Shown in pieces: positions 1-11,850 of a DNA stretch of 59,769 bases. The DNA comes from Ectocarpus siliculosus. Its lineage: Eukaryota > Sar > Phaeophyceae > Ectocarpales > Ectocarpaceae. The translations under genes were made by a program, and so were the position numbers. The DNA lies in NCBI GenBank assembly GCA_000310025.1, contig FN649731.1:1494782-1554550 (forward strand). Direction: 5' to 3'. The notes under the pieces are model-generated. The model had not been told where the DNA came from, did not search any database, and saw nothing but the letters and a program-made list of their open reading frames with translations. Position 1 is the first letter of the stretch. Every line of letters begins with the position of its first letter.

Positions 1-26
1 CCCCCCCCCCCCCCCCCCCCCCCCCC
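1..26. repeat. poly-C tract at window edge
   Basis: A run of 26 C opens the window. Similar G/C homopolymers flank both N gaps, so this may mark a hard-to-sequence junction at a contig edge. Its true length is unreliable. Confidence 0.8.
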
Positions 27-76
27 GCGCGCGGGCTTTCTTTTCCCTTTTTCAGTCTTCCCTCCATCCCTCTCAC

Positions 77-2483
77 CGTTTCAAGCCCGACGGTACCACC
101 CACAGCGGGCCATCCCCTACCGCCTTCACCGACCCCGTGTCCAGGTGGTCGTAGTGGTTGTGGCTCAGCAGCACCACGTCGATGCGGGGCAACTCGGACA
201 CAGACAGGGCTGGAGGCCTGAACCGCTTCGGACCCACCATCTGACTAGCCGATGCTCTTTCAGAGAACATAGGGTCGGTCAAGATGTTCAGGCCGTCAAT
301 CTTAGGGTTGTGGCGGCACCCGGTAGAGGGGGCGACGGGAAATGGGGGCGAGGGGGTGGGTTGGGGGGGGGGGGAGGGGTGTCCTCATAGTCGTGCATGC
401 CGTTGTCGTTAGACCATTGACCTCGCATCCCTACAAAGCAAGGGTTGGGGGGCTGGATTAGAATCCTGTCACTGTCACACACATGAGAGGAGCACATGCG
501 TCAGCTCGATAAGGGCGATTGTGTTCTCTCGGAGTAGATTATGTTGAACCCGAACAGTTACCGGTTACACACGTACGATCTTCGAAAATCCCCCCCCGTC
601 GCACTCCAATCACTCGGCCCCACACCGCGGTCGGTAACGTCGGAAACACACACACAAAAACAACACCACTACTACTACCATCGACGGCAACAACGAAGAA
701 AAAAAAGTGGGCTACGCGTAATCTGAACAACAATGTGGTATGTTCGCAACCCAAGGGAGCTGGGGTGTGTCTGCATCATCGCGGTTTTCCGTCGAGCAGG
801 GCGGGCCCACCCGCACACCCTGGAGGGGGCGTGAGAAGGCGCTTCCAAACAAATCAAGAACAACCGCTGAATCCGGGGACATGGCGCTGTTGAAGTGGTT
901 CGGAGGTGGTGTGAGAAGGTGCTGCCAAAACGACCCGCAGTTGACTACTGATACACATGTGGCGAAGTTGACACCTTCCCCGGGAAACACACAGGTGACC
1001 ATGTTCTTTGGCTTCAGTCAGTACCTGGACTAGTAAGGTGGCGTGCCCTATCCAGGTTACCCGCATCGGGTCTCCCTCGCCGTGCTGCGCGATCGCCTCC
1101 AGGTCCACCTGAGACAGGAGGATCGAAAAAAAAGCACGCGCGTGATGCACGCGGTACCATGCAACCACGAACAGATCGGTGTGGTACGTGGCGAGGCTAA
1201 CGAAACAAAAGAGGCGGCGCGGGCATGGAACAAAAAAAAAACTTCTCTGACAGCCTTCGAATTCTTCCGGAAACGGGGGAGGAAACGCGGCGTGATTTTC
1301 GGCATTCGCCGGGACCCCCCTCCCCCTCTCTGACCCCCACCACCCGCGCTGGCGTACCAAGTGTGTTTATCCGTACCCCTTATCACTCATCTCCCGCCGC
1401 CGCATGCCAACTACTGCGGCTGCTGCTGCCACGATCATGCAACAAAGTAAATGTCGTGTTTCCTCGTTTACATAAGGCGGTGTCTCGGAAGAGGTACGAA
1501 CGTCCAAAATACGGACCGCGGCTGTTAGATTCCGTCACAAGAGCAGCACTCCCTGCCGTCGTCACATTGCTCCTGACACCGGTTGTGGTAGTAGTGGTGT
1601 TTCTGTTGTTGCTATTGCTGCTGCCGTTGCTGCTGCTGCTGCTGCTGCTGCTGCACCGTTGTTGTTGCTGCTACTGCTACTGCCTTGTTACTGGCATTGG
1701 TGGTGGTGGTGGTGGTGGTGTTTCTGTTGTGTTGTTGTTGCTGCTGCTGCTGCTGCTGCTTCTGTCGCTGCTGTCGCTGCTGCTGCTGCTGCTGCACCGT
1801 TGCTCAAATGTGGCAGGCACACCGCACCTCCGCCTGCGGCAGGTCTTCTAGTGTCTCCTGCTCGGTGGGGACGTGCCCCATGTCCCCGCTCCGAAGCATC
1901 TTCGCAAGATCTCCGAGGCTCTTCTCCGTTATCCCCGGCGCCCAAGGGTTGTCGTACGTGGTGCGCTTGCCGAGCAGCCCGCGGGACTCGACCTGAGCTC
2001 GTGTGTTTTGAGTTCGACGACGAAAAAAAAGAGAAAAGAAACAACCGTCGTGGACTTCAAGTAAAAAAAATGATCGATGCTACAACGATCCCACCACACG
2101 CATCAGAACCCCCTCCTTTCTACCCATGTGCGTGTCAATTAATATACCCAGAGCGGCCCTCTCGTAAACAACAAACATCCAGAGAACACTTGTAGCCCAG
2201 CGTTGTCTTTCTGCGTGAGGCAAGAACCCCCCGTAGCTATAGCCTATTGCCCGGGAACTCAACCTAACGTGGCGCTCTTGGCCACAGGGCCTGAGCGCTT
2301 CCATACAACTACCTTTACGCCTAAAAGCCTCGGCCTCACCGCCGCCTTCGAACCCAACCTCGCGCGCTGTCTTTGCGAGGAAGGAGGGGCTGCTTTAATC
2401 TACAGCTGCTGTGTACTCACGATGAGCGGGGCCGGAAGACCAGCGTCCGCGGGAGGCGGCACGATCGCCGGCAGGGGACGCAT
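77..2483 (-). CDS. N-acyl-phosphatidylethanolamine phospholipase D-like metallo-hydrolase, 5' part
   Basis: Four exons read on the minus strand: 2483-2421 (ATG start, 21 codons, donor GTGAGT), 1992-1828, 1108-1025 and 300-77. Phases agree (0, 0, 0, then 2) and the gene continues beyond the left edge. Seen: an N-terminal block with TYDNPWAPG, then [12 protein letters not shown], then [16 protein letters not shown] and the metal-binding HxHxDH motif (SHNHYDHLD, about residues 150-158). These blocks occur in the same order in NAPE-PLD/Fmp30-type enzymes of the metallo-beta-lactamase fold, which use a dinuclear zinc site to release N-acylethanolamines from membrane phospholipid. The later metal ligands lie outside the window. 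The second intron contains a long triplet repeat. The first exon is inferred from its ATG, donor and matching phase only; the other three are strong. Confidence 0.85.
381..440 (-). repeat. dispersed repeat F1, copy 1
   Basis: About 60 bp around the core TGTAGGGATGCGAGGTCAAT followed by GGTCTAACGAC (minus strand). The core recurs near 20.5 kb and 45.7 kb and, diverged, near 26.3 kb. GGTCTAACGAC resembles a tRNA D-arm/A-box. It lies in the intron just upstream of the fourth exon of the phospholipase gene. Confidence 0.7.
1606..1800. repeat. compound triplet repeat (CTG/GTT/GGT; CAG on the gene strand)
   Basis: Nearly continuous CTG, GTT and GGT triplets, interrupted, within the 719-nt intron between the second and third exons of the phospholipase gene. 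The long Leu or Gln reading frames over it come only from the repeat. Confidence 0.9.
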
Positions 2484-2867
2484 TGCTGTCGTAGCTGCAA
2501 GAAGGAAAAAAAGAAAAAAAATACCAACATCGTGCGCACGTATTTAGGTACTGGTATTATATCTACCGTGTGTTTGAGGGAGAAAACGAGTCATATTTAG
2601 CGGTGGTGCTGATACCTGGCAGCACACAAAATCGCGTTAAACACATCTTTTCTTCACGGGGGCCTGTTCATCACACCCCAACTCCGTCCCCCCGGTGATA
2701 TTTCCGGTGTAGAACGGCCAAACATTTCGTCTCTAATGTGCCGGACAACCGCACGGCATGACGACCACCAACACCATCAACGCGCGTGGGGGAGTACAGA
2801 GCCCTGCTCTGCCGCAGGCTCCTCCGCCGCTCCGAACGCGGAGCACCAAGGCCCGACCGACCACGTC

Positions 2868-3665
2868 TTACCATAAGAGGCGGAGATATGGCACCCTAGA
2901 ATTTCAAAAGCCCCATCGCTCCACACACCAAGCATGTGACAACACCAAGAATGTCCCTTTGGGGAACATCTCGTCGAGGGCTTTCCGTAGACGTATCGGG
3001 CTCTTTCCGCGCCCCCTTGGTTGTGGAGCAATCGAGCTTCGAAAGTCGCTCTAGGGTGGGTGCCATCTCTCCGCCTCTTACGGTAGTCAAGAGTGAACAC
3101 GGTACGGTATACGGTACGGTACAGACAATCTTGGGTCGTGGAGCAATCGAGCTTCGAAAGTCGGTCTAAGGGGGGGTGCCATCTCTCCGCCTCTTACGGT
3201 ATTCTTCATATGCGTACCGTAGGTGACATAAGATATCACACCCCCTGAATATATTGTCACCACTTCAACGCTCCAAGAAGAAGGGGATGAAGCCTACCGA
3301 ATACTGTACTTCGACACAAGACAACACACCCCTGGTTCGATTTTCAAAACTCGATTTATCAGCAGCAGAAAGAGTCGCAGCGCCGAAAACGGCGGCGTTG
3401 AAACCGGTTGGTCGAGAGCTCTCCGAAAGCGCATCGTTTCGTTTATGCATCCTCTTCGTCGTGGAGCAATCGAGCCTTGACAAACGGTCCAGGGGGTGTG
3501 TTATCTTGTGTCGTACGCGGTAACTTAAACGATATGGTATGTACGTTTTCAGAAAGCTGTGGACAAGACGGTTCCGACGCCGTTGTGTTGAGTGCCGACA
3601 CTCCTATTGGTGTGGAGAAATCGAGTCTTAAAAATCAGTCCAGGGGGGGTGGTATCTTATGTCAT
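2868..3665. repeat. cluster of direct and inverted copies of repeat F3
   Basis: A ~60-bp unit with core GTGGAGCAATCGAGCTT, a YCTAGGGGGG stretch, then GCCATCTCTCCGCCTCTTA. Direct copies start near 3017, 3132, 3459 and 3608 with increasing divergence. Inverted copies lie at 2869-2931 and, partial, 3318-3362. The copy at 2869 and the one at 3017 can pair as a large hairpin. Another inverted copy lies at 43666-43729. Confidence 0.8.
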
Positions 3666-4132
3666 GTCACCTACGATACATACCGATTGGTACAGATCTA
3701 CACGTGCGGGTCCTCTGGCGCCTACCGCGGTTGAAAAGCGATATCACGACCATACTCTTGTAGTCTACGTGGGATGACGGGAAAAAGGAGAAGGACGGCA
3801 ATGAAGACCCAACAGCGTTCAAGACTTAGAACTGCTCCGAGGAGCGCTGATCTTTTCTTCTACGTTAAGGAGCGTTTGTTTTAAGAAAATATACGGATGC
3901 CTTTGTACAACCACACAAAGACTGCCCGTTCAGAGCGTCAGGGAGCGGGTTATCCGGAACCGCCTTCGCGAGATTAACAAGTTCATGAGGAAATAGAACA
4001 GGAAGGGAGGGACGCAGACCCTCTTGCCTAACCCCAACCCTCACCCAACTTCCCCCGATTGTATGCTTTATCCAACATGTTTTTATTAATAGAAAACCCT
4101 GCAAAGGCTAATGGGTTATCCGAGGGCAACAC

Positions 4133-4350
4133 CCTCACGGAGCGTAGCGGTTCATATCGATGGGGGCAAACTCCTCAGCACGGAGTGCAGCTGACTTTTC
4201 GTTCATGTCACGGGGCGTACAGCGGAGCTTTTTTTTGTTTTTCCGTGTTTCCAAGTTTAACGGAGCGGAGCGGACCGTTTCTATGCATTTGAGAACTGTG
4301 ACGGAGCGGAGCGGGGGCGGGGAGCGGTTTAACCGCCAGAAAACCGCTCC
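4133..4350. repeat. scattered ACGGAGCG(GAGCGG) motifs
   Basis: CGGAGCGTAGCGG, CGGAGCGGAGCGG (twice) and GGAGCGG recur over about 200 bp and end in an inverted match (ACCGCTCCG). No reading frame of interest. Confidence 0.5.
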
Positions 4351-5691
4351 GAACACCCCGCAACATATGCATACACACACGCGCGTCTTTAGCCGCTGTG
4401 GAATATCTACTGGGCTGCATTATCCTTTCGGTCGTGTGGCGCAAGAGCAGAACAACAATAACAGAGCATGTCCGTGAGCTACGTTTCTTTGCCCCCAAAG
4501 GTGATCGAATAGGTACATGTAGCTGCTGCTGTAAGTGGGTCAAACGTATGTGTGTACGAAGGCGGCAGTTGTAACAACGCCCCCCTTCGTGTGCTTTCAA
4601 AATTCACCACGATTTATTCGCGTCGCCTCAACAGATACAACCCCGCCAGGGATGGCACCCTGACACTACCCCGGGGTACCCCCCTCCCCATTGCCTACAA
4701 ACGGTATGTCTGTTTCGTCAAAAGATGGCCTCATCATCAACCAAAACACAAACATTCGGGGGGTCCTTATCATGCGTCATACGACAATTCCATCTACATT
4801 ATAGCAGTATCGCCGCCTTGCTGCTTCCGTGCTTGCTTGCCTTCTCGAGGTCCAGCTGCCATCCTGGCTCCCGATGAGTCCGCCAATGAAGATTCGTGCT
4901 TCGAGAGTCTACCGATAGGTCGAAGAACCCTGGTGACTCTGTTCATCCCTGCCGCAGCTACTGGTGGTGTGCGTTGGCTGTGGCAGGGGTGGTCTGTGGT
5001 CTGTCTGTGGTCTTGCTGGGGCTCCGCGGTCAGCGGTCAGCGGTCAGCATCAGCATCAATCCGTACCGGTTCGGTCACCGTTTGGGGAAGAACTTTGGTT
5101 CTCCCGGCCGAACCACATCATCGATCTTCTGGCATCTGACAAGATCTGATCACTCCAGGAGCCCAGGAAGCTGGAGGCTGGAGCCTGACTGCAGTTGAGA
5201 GTCAGCTGTAGAGACCGGAGACGCGCATTCTTCTCCTCTCGATTGATGGCGCGCTATAGATCGAGGACTTCCAAACATCGCCTGCCTCTGTCCTTTTACA
5301 TCATGCAACGTGTGTGTGTGGGTTGACCTCCACAAGTTGATTGACCAAAGACGCCTTGGACACCGCCTGGACGCCCACAATTCAAATGTTACATCTGTAG
5401 ACTGCAGATCAGGTGTACATGGTACCCTACGTGTACATACAAACAAACCTATCTGCCACTTTGGTGTTCTCCTGCCCATTCTGTGACTGACAGCAACACG
5501 TAATACTCTGCGTTTTTTTTTTTTTTTTGCTGCTGCTGCTGCTGTTGTTTATGTACAGTAGTCTAGTCCCACAAATGCAGCTTGTAACCCGTTACTACCG
5601 CCACCAAGTACACCCAACGTACGTAACACTATACCCGGAACACCGCTGTATGTAGGTGGCCCGGTCCCTCCAACACAACTACCCCAACCAG

Positions 5692-5987
5692 AGCAATAAT
5701 CAAAAGTGCAAACCGTATCCACGACCGGAGACCTTCTCCACGCTCCACAAGCCTCTTTCTAGGCTCTCTACCGCTGTTCAAGCACGCATCTTCGAGCTCG
5801 GTGGTGATCGAGAGGCTGCTACCATCAGGTCGGTAGCTTTTGGTAATCATTCCTGAAAGCATGACTTCCCCCCCATACACACGACCATGTACCTGTGGCC
5901 ATGAATTGCCACAAACACATGCCTAGCGAGACCCACGCAAGCAAGTCACGAGATCTAGCCCAAATCAGAGCCTTTCTTTCCGTCACA
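5692..5987 (+). repeat. left LTR, 5'-truncated
   Basis: Matches the right LTR from AGCAATAATCA onward to the terminal CCGTCACA, with scattered substitutions and small indels. Sequence to the left of 5692 does not match the start of the right LTR. Confidence 0.85.
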
Positions 5988-6017
5988 TGTTGTCCAATCC
6001 GAGAATCAAACTCGGGT
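5988..6017 (+). other. primer binding site
   Basis: TGTTGTCCAATCC followed by GAGAATCAAACTCGG directly abuts the left LTR. The complement folds as a tRNA T-arm (CCGAG-TTTGATT-CTCGG) plus acceptor 3' strand, as expected of a tRNA primer 3' end. The third base is T where TGG would pair with CCA. Confidence 0.7.
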
Positions 6018-7200
6018 TTCCACAGCTATGTCTGACTTTCGGTGTCCAAAGAACCGTTCGCTCTGATGGGGGCTCAGAGTTCGGAGCAGAGGTAGTGAAG
6101 CATCTGTGCAGGTGGTTGCGGGCAGACATCGTGTTCGGTGCTGCGGATCACCCACGGGGCCAAGGTTCAGTCGAGAGGCTGGGGGGATGGCTGCAACAAC
6201 TACTAGCAGAGCTGTGCAGGTCATGACCCGACAGGTGGGACGAGTATGTGTCCCCGTCGATTTGGACCAAGCATACGCTGCCTGACACGGCGCTTCCCTC
6301 TCACATGACTCCCTTCGAGCTCTTGTTTGGCCGCAAGCCCCGCACGACGTTGGACTCGTTAGTGCCCCTCACAGACGAGACAAGTACGGAGGGAGGGCTA
6401 GACAACTTCGAAGAGCGACGCAAGCAGAATCTCCGCGAGGTTCGCGTTGCGTTGGAGAAGCGGCACGAGTTGCGAGTAGCGGCGCGTGCGAAGGCCTACG
6501 CGACGATCGAGAGGTCGTCCGACGGAGTGGCGGTGGGGAGAAACAGCTTGGTGTTAGTCCGAGAGACGGAGAGCAGGAGGCATCGTGATCGCCGAGGAAG
6601 GAAGCTCCAGCACGACTTGTACACCGGGCCCTGGAAAGTGACAGACGTCATCCAACCAGGCCTCAGTGTAGAAGTCATCTTGCACGGTAGAAGGAAACGC
6701 AGCCTAAGAGTGTCCACCGCCGATGTGAAGCCTTTCCACCTCAGACCTCCCTCGCTCAGACATTCCGTCGCTGACGAATTTGCAACGTACGCTTGGGAAC
6801 AGACTTCAAACTCCCTTCTGGAGCCGCTGAGCTATTGGAATTCGTCTCTATTGCCGACTGTCCTAGAAGCCGATCGGGCGCCCGAGTGGTTTGGGAGTAT
6901 AAAGGGAAATCTTGCAGCGGAGCAGTGTCAGACTGGGTGTCAGAGGATGTCATGCTGCGGAGTTTCACCCCCCTTCAGCTTGATGGTTTCGTCGCTCTTT
7001 GGCACTTGTACCACCCCCAGCAAGCGAACGATCTTCCGCCCGTCTCAGTCAAGCCCCGTGCCCCGCTGTCGCGTACCGAAGCCTTGAAGCTGTTTCCGAT
7101 AGATTTTACCTTCCGGAAGGAACTGGACGGAGGAGTGAACCTACAAGGCCAGGTGTTCGACTTCCTCCACCCATACTGGCTGGCGCGTGCGCTACAGTGA
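6003..7200 (+). pseudogene. integrase remnant of the LTR retrotransposon
   Basis: Reading begins inside the integrase core: RTVRSDGGSEF holds the second catalytic Asp and GQGSVERLGGW the catalytic Glu. The first catalytic Asp and the zinc-binding N-terminal domain are deleted. An in-frame TGA at 6224-6226 interrupts the core; the frame then resumes (WDEYVSPSIW, MTPFELLFGRKP) and reaches a GPY/F-type module (YTGPWKVTDV). Near 6790 the reading shifts by one base into a frame that stays open to TGA at 7198-7200 (FPIDFTFRKELDG). Integrase inserts the DNA copy of such elements into the host genome; this copy cannot encode a complete enzyme. Confidence 0.85.
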
Positions 7201-8414
7201 CCAGAACTGGGAGGCGCTCTCACGTCGAGAGCTTGAGCGGCTTTCAGAATAACGGCTGCATTACGGCATGCACAAATCCGAGGCGTCGCTGTGCGTGCAT
7301 GATGTAGGATCAGGGCTGCCGTCTGCAGGTGGCTTACCATCACCAGCACACGAATCGGCAACCCCCGGATGTATTGGCTGAGGCGTTTGTTTATTTCATA
7401 CTCGTTTTCTAGGTAGCCTTTAGACACACGTACATTTCTTGGGTATCGTATGGGTTGACAGATGGTCGCTGCCGTTTGCCGGTAGTTTTACCACGCCTGC
7501 ACAAGAGTCGGTAGGCTTCCAACTTTAGTTAAAATTGATGGGGTATCGCTTTATAGTTCTTGGAGTCTGTTTCGTGGAGCGTGTCTCGTGCAATAAGTAA
7601 CGTGTCCGTTGGGTGTGAGATTGGTGTGTCCTGGATGTTTATTTAGTGTAGGGAATAGCGTTTTCCCGTAGCTTGCGCACGTTGCTCTGCTGCGTCTGGG
7701 TGTCGATATTCGTGTGATCCAGTTTCGTTTAGGGTGGTATTCATGAAACTGGTTGTGATATAGAGTTGGATGCTCCGAGTTGTTGCAAGAGTGCTGAGTA
7801 CCGTATAGTACAGAGTATCGTACCGTACCCTTTGCGGGAACGCAGCAGAATCGTTTTGCTGTGCAACTTGGTTTGCCGTGCGACCTGGTGTTGTAGGTGC
7901 TTGCATAGTACCCTTCCTTGGGGGAGTGTGACACCGTTTTGCAGTCAGTGTGATTTGGTGTTGTAGGTGCTTTGCGCAATGGGATTTTCCCTGGATGGCC
8001 AGGTCTTTCCCGCGCTGTAGATGAGGGTCGGGCTAGCCACTACAGTGAATTCACCAAGCGAGGGACAGTTTTTTGTAAAAGTTTTTGACGTCCGATGTGT
8101 CACTTGGTGTTTTCAGTCGCTAGCCTGATTTCTTTGGCCCTTGGGATGGGGGCGAAGGGTTACGCCAGGACACCGGGTTTTTCCTTCGCACAAGTCGATG
8201 TCGGGCTTGTTCAACGCGCAGTGAGAATGTCGAGACGAGCGGTTTTTATGTAGTTTTTTTCGATGTCACCTCTCGATATTTTCGGTTGAACTTTCGGTCC
8301 AACTTATAGGCACCGCATGGTAGTTTTCAAGAGGAAGTGCGCCACTTTGCGGTGTCCGCAATTCCCGCTACCGTCTAGCATGTGAAAGCTGACAAATAGA
8401 ATAGCTGTTCATCC

Positions 8415-8425
8415 TAAAGGGGGGG
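8415..8425 (+). other. polypurine tract
   Basis: AAAGGGGGGG immediately precedes the TGTTACGG start of the right LTR, the expected site of plus-strand priming. Confidence 0.7.
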
Positions 8426-8896
8426 TGTTACGGTTACTACATAGTTTACGGTTACAGGGAGTTGCACCCTTCGGGATCAGCTTTGTTCCCATAGGGTGGT
8501 GTTGACAGTTCTGTACAATTGCGGAACCCCTTGTTTGTCTCGGGCTTCGTGCTGCCCCACGAAGCCCACTTCCCTGTTGGCATTCCAGTGCTCAGCAATA
8601 ATAATCAATAGTGCAAACCGTATCCACGACCGGAGACCTTCTCCACGCTCCACAAGCCTCTTTCTAGGCTCTCTCTACCGCTGTTCAAGCGCGCATCATC
8701 TTCGAACTCGGTACTGATCGAGAGGCTGCTACCATCAGGTCGGTAGCTTTTGGTAATCATTCCTGAAAGCGTGACTTCCTCCCCATACACACAACAACCA
8801 TGTGCCTGTGGCCACGAATTGCCGCAAACACATGCCTAGCGAGACCCACTCAAGTCACGAGATCCAGCCCAAATCAGAGCCTCTCTTTCCGTCACA
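8426..8896 (+). repeat. right LTR, complete
   Basis: 471 bp, TG...CA termini. GTTAC follows the LTR, a possible 5-bp target-site copy, but the matching left flank cannot be identified because the left LTR is truncated. Confidence 0.8.
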
Positions 8897-11850
8897 GTTA
8901 CATATTATATATGATACTAACGTTCGTTACATACGTATGTATTTGTATGATCCATACATACAACATATACATACATACATACCCACCCGTGAACATGCAC
9001 AAGTAGGACAGGAAACGAATTTCTGTGAGTGAGCGGATGTTATCTTGCTATCTATCATACATTGTGATAGTTGAACAGCAAGAATCCCTGCGAAGTCTGA
9101 AGTACAATGGGTACCGTTTTTTTTTTTCCCAAGCTGAAGGCAAAGTACCGCAGGATGAGTAGTAGGCAGGGGGGAACCCTTGTTGTGTGACCACGGGTTG
9201 GAGTAAATCAGAACTATTTGAAGTGAAGACAAATAAATAAAAAAGAAAAAGCCACAACAAGCGGACATAGACTATCTATATATATATCATCATGGATGGG
9301 GGGTCGCAGGGTCTTCAGACTTCCCTACCCCCTGGTCTCCTCTCCCTTCGCAGTGTCTCACAAGGAAGGAGAGAGAATGTCACCGGATGAGGGTGACCAT
9401 TGTTGCACAAACTACGATGACGATGGTGGTGGTAAGAAGATACAATGTGAGCGGGGTATCTTGCCGATGGTAGATGAACAGTTACAAACAAACCCGACTA
9501 TGGATACGACCCTTTCAGCGCTGCTACCGGCGGAGGAGATAGATGGGAATTGGAGGGCTTCGGTCCTCCTTCCGTCTGTTCCACACGCACGCACTATTTG
9601 TACCGTATTTATTTGCATCGACGAAATGATCACTCGCTCTCGCTGCGCGGCAGCCTCCCCCACCCCGTCCTCGGATCGGAGCTCTTAGAGACGCACGACC
9701 GCCTAGCATCTATTTATAGCGAGCCTCAGAGAGTGTGGAACGAACGGCACAGCAGGAGGAAGGGCGAAAAATCGGCACTGCCTGACAAAATGAGTATTAT
9801 TAGTCTACTGCTGCTGCCACAAGCACACACACACGTGAAACAACTCTTGGGACTGAGCGGACTGTACTTGTTGTTCGTCTCGCCCGAGAAGAAACCGAAA
9901 CAAAGAGAGCGCAATAATAATGGGCAGTGGCGGGATCAAAGAGAGTTCATTCATTCAATCGCCCCCATAGGGACCGAGAGATGACACGGACTTCCGTCGC
10001 ATGCATGATGATGGCGTGACCCCGTTCTCGTCTTCTTATTGGTCACGACAAATAACCTCGCACTCACCACACACACACGCACGCGTGACAAGGAAGTGGT
10101 GTATGATGTGTGGGAGGAGCTTTGGTGGACATGTAACCCCGGCTTACGGCACTGCGGGAGGACCTGTACGCGTGTTCGACTCATTTCGTAATAAGCCCTC
10201 AGCTACCTCGTTCACCCATGACAAGAGGGCCCCGGAGCTGATGGAGCAAGTACAGCGTTTGTTCTGTATCCATCTTGATTGTTTTTCATGGTGAGGTAGG
10301 TCCTCACTCTCCAATCGATCGGAATTGGCACACATATGTCGTGGGAACAGAATAGAATCCATGGAGGAATTACGATAATACGATGACGTGCCAGCGATGA
10401 CGTAACAGCTCTTTCTTGACGGCATTCGGCCATATTTTGAGGCTGCTGCTTCGGCATTCCTTGTACCGGAGAAGCCTGCGATCCTTGGATAACGCCAATC
10501 AGGAAACAAAAAAAAAGGTTTTTGGATGTACTCCCAAGCCAACTTATGGGGGGCTTGCTGTTGAAGCAACCGGCTCGCACAACCGCAAAAAAAAAAAAAA
10601 AGCCGGAGGATAAGCCTTTCCTGAAACATTGTTTCACACGGTGCCGTAGCTCCTCAAGTACGCGAGTGAGACGGTTCATTTTGTTCCCCTCGCTACATCG
10701 TTGTAACGTCCAACACCACCAGTTTGTTCGCCGAATCAGTTTTGACCAGGGAAGTCAGGCTACTTCTCCCACACCAAGAAGAGGAGAAAAACAAGCAGCG
10801 AAGAAGGACAAAACACAACAGAATGACACACCAACACCAGGGTAGTCGGATCAAGATTGGGTTGCTGGGAGACCTGCTGACATGATACGTGAATAGCGCC
10901 CCCCTCTAGAGGACGCACGTGCCCGCATGATCCGAGACGCGGGCCATCAAGAAAGAAAATGAACCCACTTCCAAACGTGCGCGTGTACGCAAAAGCGCAC
11001 GTGCATGGGCTATCCTTTTCCTAAACAAATAGTACAAATTAAAGGAACACCTCTCTGAATCCGTCAGATATTGTACCTCCGTAATCTCACACAAGGTACC
11101 CCTCCCCCCCCGAACCCTATTCATGCCGCACTAATCAGGTCTTGACCTCCTGGACAAGGCAGGCAGGCTAACCGGAAAATAACGCGGGCAATCAATGCTT
11201 GCGGGCTGCGCACTCGAGCGGGCAACATAGGACGCATGTACCATCTGTCATATTTATATCGAACGGCCGCCCAAGAACTTGCTGCGGCAGTCACCTCTTG
11301 ACTTCTGTGTAGCTTACTCCCAAGGGGTATCTACTTCCGAGCGCACCGAGACAAACAAGAAGGGTTCCAACAACACCAAAAACGAGGCACGCATCTAGAC
11401 CACTGGCAGTGGGGTGAAGATGTTCGTTTCCCTGCGGCGGCGCAACAAATCCTTCTCCCCCAAGAAAAAGAAGAAAGAGAGTCTTGCCCCAAAAAGGGGG
11501 AAAATTACAGCAGCAGATATTCCTGCGCAAGAACTAAACAACGAAAACTCGTGCGCGGACAGAAAATAACGAACACACGAAACACCTGTGCGACTCAACC
11601 ATACGCAGAACAACCACACCCGCCTCGGCGGGGAGCAGCCTCCCCTGTTGAGGAGATAAAAGCGCTTTCATGCAGACGGCCAGGCCAGCCCATCGCCCTC
11701 TCCTCAAAAAAGGCGGCAACAAAACTCGTTCGCAAGCCGTCAAGCCCCCGCCATCTCTTGCCGCCCCCGCCCCTGCGCACCGACGCGCGCAAGCGAACGA
11801 CCGTTCGTTGTGATTCCATCCGCCGCCCGACCAAAACCAACACCACCACC
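8897..11850. other. intergenic region without a recognised gene
   Basis: AT-richer DNA with CATACATA and TATATA runs near 8955-8980 and 9275-9290. Open frames at 9296-9688 and elsewhere have no family resemblance. I see no splice-supported exon. Confidence 0.5.

Larger units (their letters stand above)
2484..5691. other. intergenic region without a recognised gene
   Basis: No reading frame here resembles a family I know or has convincing splice structure. The stretch holds the F3 repeat cluster (2868-3665), repeated GGAGCGG motifs (4133-4350), triple GGTCAGC units at 5029-5047, and a T tract followed by (CTG)5 at 5514-5544. Confidence 0.6.
5692..8896 (+). mobile_element. decayed Ty3/gypsy-type LTR retrotransposon
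   Basis: Two long direct repeats bracket the element: 5692-5987 and the matching part of 8426-8896. The right LTR starts TGTTACGG and ends CCGTCACA, nearly inverted termini. It is preceded by a purine tract (AAAGGGGGGG), and a tRNA-complementary primer binding site follows the left LTR. Between them only the integrase end of pol remains (6003-7200), followed by 1.2 kb of non-coding DNA. Capsid, protease, reverse transcriptase and RNase H are missing, so it is a non-autonomous deletion derivative. The first ~175 bp expected of the left LTR are absent or replaced. Confidence 0.85.

Noticed and set aside
1612-1797. Poly-Gln open frame on the minus strand
   Set aside because: Produced by the triplet repeat inside an intron; exons on both sides join in frame without it.
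6224-6226. In-frame TGA in integrase as possible recoding
   Set aside because: The element also carries a frameshift and large deletions, so simple decay is the better explanation.
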